DNA from: Acidimicrobiia bacterium
GTDB lineage: Bacteria; Actinomycetota; Acidimicrobiia; Acidimicrobiales; JACDCH01
Direction of reading: 5' to 3'
Assembly: GCA_013694495.1 (NCBI GenBank)
Contig: JACDCH010000569.1
Location: 1 to 7,357, forward strand
DNA length: 7,357 nucleotides
Numbering within the stretch: position 1 is the first letter of the stretch; each line of letters begins with the position of its first letter. Made by a program: the position numbers and the translations under genes. Under the pieces are notes generated by a model. The model was not told the DNA's origin, did no database searches, and saw nothing but the letters and a program-made list of their open reading frames with translations. This document shows, piece by piece, positions 5,916-7,357 of the stretch.

Positions 5916-6380
5916 GTGGAGCATTACCGCGCTGAACGAGTCGGCGAAGGCGCGGCACGGGGATTCCAGTGCAGATCAGCTGAGACCCTGACCGCCGCTT
6001 GCGTGTTCCCCCGAGATCCGAGGTACTACGCGCCCATGCCGCCAGACCCGAGGTCATACAGGCAGGACTTGCATAAGACCCCAACTTCCGGGCGAGGTCT
6101 CGGCGAGAGGTTGAGGTTTCAGCCCGGGTAAGTGAACCGCACGTCGCCGAGTTGATCGATGCCGACCCGGATGCCCCCCTGCCGTGGTGGGGGCTTCACG
6201 CTTCGTCGATGGCCCGACTCTTGCGCAGCATGTGTCGCAGCAGGGCCCGCTGACCGAGATCGCCTCCACCGCAGTCGCTCTGCGTTGGCTTCAGCCCTGG
6301 CTGACATCCACCGGGCCGGGGTCGTCCACCGGGACCTGAAACCCTCGAACGTCATCCTGCCCCAGCTACCTGCGCTCTGA
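5916..6380 (+). pseudogene. Broken and truncated Hanks-type Ser/Thr protein kinase (N-lobe to catalytic loop)
   Basis: Pieces of one kinase run in order across three frames. Frame 3 from GTG 5916 gives VEHYRAERVGEGAARG, a worn glycine loop. Frame 2 gives VIQAGLA, a TAA at 6074-6076, then DPNFRARSRREVEVSARVSE and PHVAELIDADPDAPLPWW. Frame 1, from about 6187, gives SRFVDGPTLAQHVSQQGPLTE. Frame 3 again, from 6258, gives LASALADIHRAGVV and the catalytic-loop signature HRDLKPSN (6327-6350), then VIL and a TGA ending at 6380. The frame 1-to-3 step is repaired by one base (GAG-ATC to GAG-GAT-C). The distance from the VEHY start to HRD, about 137 codons, is normal for the family. The VAxK lysine is unclear, and the DFG and whole C-lobe are missing, so it cannot be active. 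It stops 20 bases before the DUF151 stop codon, which suggests a rearrangement edge. The 147 bases between 5769 and 5915 show nothing else. Confidence 0.75.
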
Positions 6381-6397
6381 CCTGCGCAGCAGTCAGA
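6370..6397. terminator. Overlapping inverted repeats just after DUF151, possible terminator
   Basis: CTGCGC (6370-6375) can pair with GCGCAG (6384-6389), loop 8. Alternatively TCTGAC (6376-6381) can pair with GTCAGA (6392-6397), loop 10. Both lie directly after the DUF151 stop (6401-6403, minus strand), where a terminator is expected. No T-run follows on the minus strand, so intrinsic termination is uncertain. Confidence 0.3.
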
Positions 6398-6400
6398 ATC

Positions 6401-6880
6401 CTATGACGCGAAGTCCTCAGGGTTGACGGTGTCGATGAACTCTCGGAACTGCTCGACGACCTCGTCGGCGGCCGCTTCCGGCGGTGGGGTGGCGGCCTCG
6501 TCGAGGACGTCCTCGGTGACGAACATCCGGCAGCCGACCCGCACCGCGAGGGCGACGGCGTCAGAGGGGCGGCTCGACACGAGCTTGGCCTGGCCGTTGC
6601 TCGACAGGTGGAGCTCGGCGAAGAAGGTGCTCTCCTTCAGCTCCGTGATCACGACCCGCTCGAGCACCGAGCCGAGCTCGCCCAGCACGTCGCGGAACAG
6701 GTCGTGCGTCATCGGCCGGGGCGGCTCGTGGCCCTCGAGGGCGAGCTGGATGGCGTGCATCTCGACGCCGCCGATGAAGATCGTCAGCAGCCGGCCCGAC
6801 CCGCCGAGCTCGCGGAGCACCATGCGCGGCACACCGACCTCCCGGTCGACATCAGCCTCGACGAGCTCCACTTCGAGCAC
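6401..6880 (-). CDS. Bifunctional nuclease family (DUF151) protein, Rv1829 type
   Basis: 159-residue DUF151 protein. The family has reported DNase/RNase activity in plants and a solved Thermotoga structure; its bacterial role is unclear. Signatures: IFIGGVEMHAIQLAL (34-48), the PRPMTHDL motif (54-61), ELKESTFFAEL (80-90), SSRPSDAVALAVRVG (102-116, the best conserved stretch) and the C-terminal VEQFREFIDTVNPEDF (142-157). The length is normal. Start GTG 6880: no Shine-Dalgarno is seen, but TAGGGT lies 7 bases upstream, so transcription could begin at the start codon and the mRNA may be leaderless (inference). Stop TAG 6401-6403. It follows ftsR by 78 bases on the same strand, the conserved actinobacterial order. 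Immediately downstream is the accessory stretch with the broken kinase, and not resR as expected. Confidence 0.95.
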   Translation of the reverse strand: MLEVELVEADVDREVGVPRMVLRELGGSGRLLTIFIGGVEMHAIQLALEGHEPPRPMTHDLFRDVLGELGSVLERVVITELKESTFFAELHLSSNGQAKLVSSRPSDAVALAVRVGCRMFVTEDVLDEAATPPPEAAADEVVEQFREFIDTVNPEDFAS

Positions 6881-6887
6881 GGCGCGA

Positions 6888-6910
6888 ACCCTACCCCCCG
6901 GATCCGGGGG
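6888..6910 (-). promoter_or_regulatory. 16-bp perfect palindrome next to a -10-like box upstream of DUF151
   Basis: CCCCCGGATCCGGGGG (6895-6910) is a perfect palindrome. On the minus strand it is followed after one base by TAGGGT (6893-6888), which lies 7 bases before the DUF151 GTG. It therefore fills the place of the -35/-10 spacer, where MerR proteins bind. The -35 position reads GCCTCG and is not convincing. Alternatively it is a hairpin ending the ftsR transcript, although no T-run follows. Confidence 0.4.
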
Positions 6911-6958
6911 CGAGGCGACGGCCGAACGGGCCCGACGGGGCCCCGGATCGCGGCTCGA

Positions 6959-7357
6959 CTAGTAGCCCACCACGCCCCGCAGGACCGACCGCAGCAGCAC
7001 CGTCCGGAGGTTGTGGCCGAGGCCGGCGAGCTCGTCCAACCGGTTGGCGGCCCGCTGCCGGGCATCGGCGTTGCGCTGGCGCACGAGCGAGGTCACGAGC
7101 TGCTCGTACACCGCCGCCTCGCGCTCGGCCGCCACCTTGAACATGCGGAGGTGGCGGGGCTCGAGGCCGTGGGCCTGGAAGGCGGCGGCCAGCCGGGCGA
7201 CGATCAGAGCGTCGCCGTCGAACACGGTGTCGCGCCCGAGCGGGCGACCCCGCACGAGGCCGTAGGACTCCAGCAGGTCCACGTCGCGGTCGCCCAGCCC
7301 GCTGGCCGCCGCCAGCTCCGGGCGGGTGAGGCTCACGTCGGTCGGGCTCTCGGCGGC
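6959..7357 (-). CDS. ftsR: MerR-family regulator FtsR (Rv1828 type), C-terminal part; 5' end beyond window
   Basis: 132 residues are visible, ending at TAG 6959-6961. The frame stays open to the window edge (AAESPTDVSLTRPEL), so the N-terminal winged-helix DNA-binding domain lies outside. The part seen corresponds to the C-terminal half of mycobacterial Rv1828 and corynebacterial FtsR, a regulator of ftsZ: VSLTRPELAAASG, then a second helix-turn-helix-like region LLESYGLV, VARLAAAFQAHGLEPRHLRMF (Rv1828 has the like-placed YGVEPRHLRAF), and the final helices ANRLDELAGLGHNLRTVLLR and SVLRGVVGY. A GTG at 7336 could look like a start, but homology crosses it, so the gene is longer. It is upstream of and collinear with DUF151, as in mycobacteria; garA and gcvH would be expected beyond the right edge. 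Confidence 0.88.
   Translation of the reverse strand, partial: AAESPTDVSLTRPELAAASGLGDRDVDLLESYGLVRGRPLGRDTVFDGDALIVARLAAAFQAHGLEPRHLRMFKVAAEREAAVYEQLVTSLVRQRNADARQRAANRLDELAGLGHNLRTVLLRSVLRGVVGY

Noticed and set aside
6054..6355. Minus-strand frames of 71 and 78 codons
   Set aside because: They are antisense to the kinase remnant and show no motif.

Overview
The window is high-GC DNA with strongly G/C-biased third codon positions, GTG starts and a gene order typical of Actinobacteria. The order ftsR (Rv1828 type) - DUF151 nuclease (Rv1829 type) - MerR regulator resR (Rv1830 type) next to glycine-cleavage genes is the one I know from mycobacteria and relatives. Divergent sequences and an LAXTG-like sorting signal would fit a deep-branching actinobacterium such as Acidimicrobiia. 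That placement is inference; no rRNA or tRNA gene is present to test it.

Layout. Positions 2-1627 (+) hold the C-terminal part of glycine decarboxylase gcvP, cut by the left edge. It converges on gcvT (1677-2783, -). Upstream of gcvT on the same strand are an aminoglycoside/streptomycin-type phosphotransferase (2797-3621, -) and the MerR-family regulator resR (3625-4086, -), tightly packed and probably one transcript. At the right end on the minus strand are the C-terminal part of ftsR (6959-7357, cut by the right edge) and the DUF151 bifunctional-nuclease gene (6401-6880).

Between resR and DUF151, where I expect near-adjacent genes, lie about 2.3 kb of accessory DNA (4114-6400). It contains one intact gene: an exported surface protein (4665-5768, +) made of six Cys-paired 'QCNG' repeats, a Thr/Pro stalk and an LAXTG-like sorting signal. 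Its leader has two mutually exclusive hairpins around the ribosome binding site. It is flanked by decayed genes: a small frameshifted reading frame (4191-4370, -) and a clearly recognisable but frameshifted and truncated N-terminal half of a Hanks-type Ser/Thr protein kinase (5916-6380, +).

How the genes work together. GcvP and GcvT are two of the four parts of the glycine cleavage complex (decarboxylation, then methylene transfer to tetrahydrofolate). FtsR and ResR are paired MerR regulators tied in other Actinobacteria to cell division and growth control. The phosphotransferase may give drug resistance or modify an unknown metabolite. Candidate operators are a 26-bp dyad at the resR start, a 15-base near-copy of its core just before gcvT, and a 16-bp palindrome ahead of DUF151. 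The surface protein looks like independent cargo. I see no CRISPR array, transposase, integrase or RNA gene.
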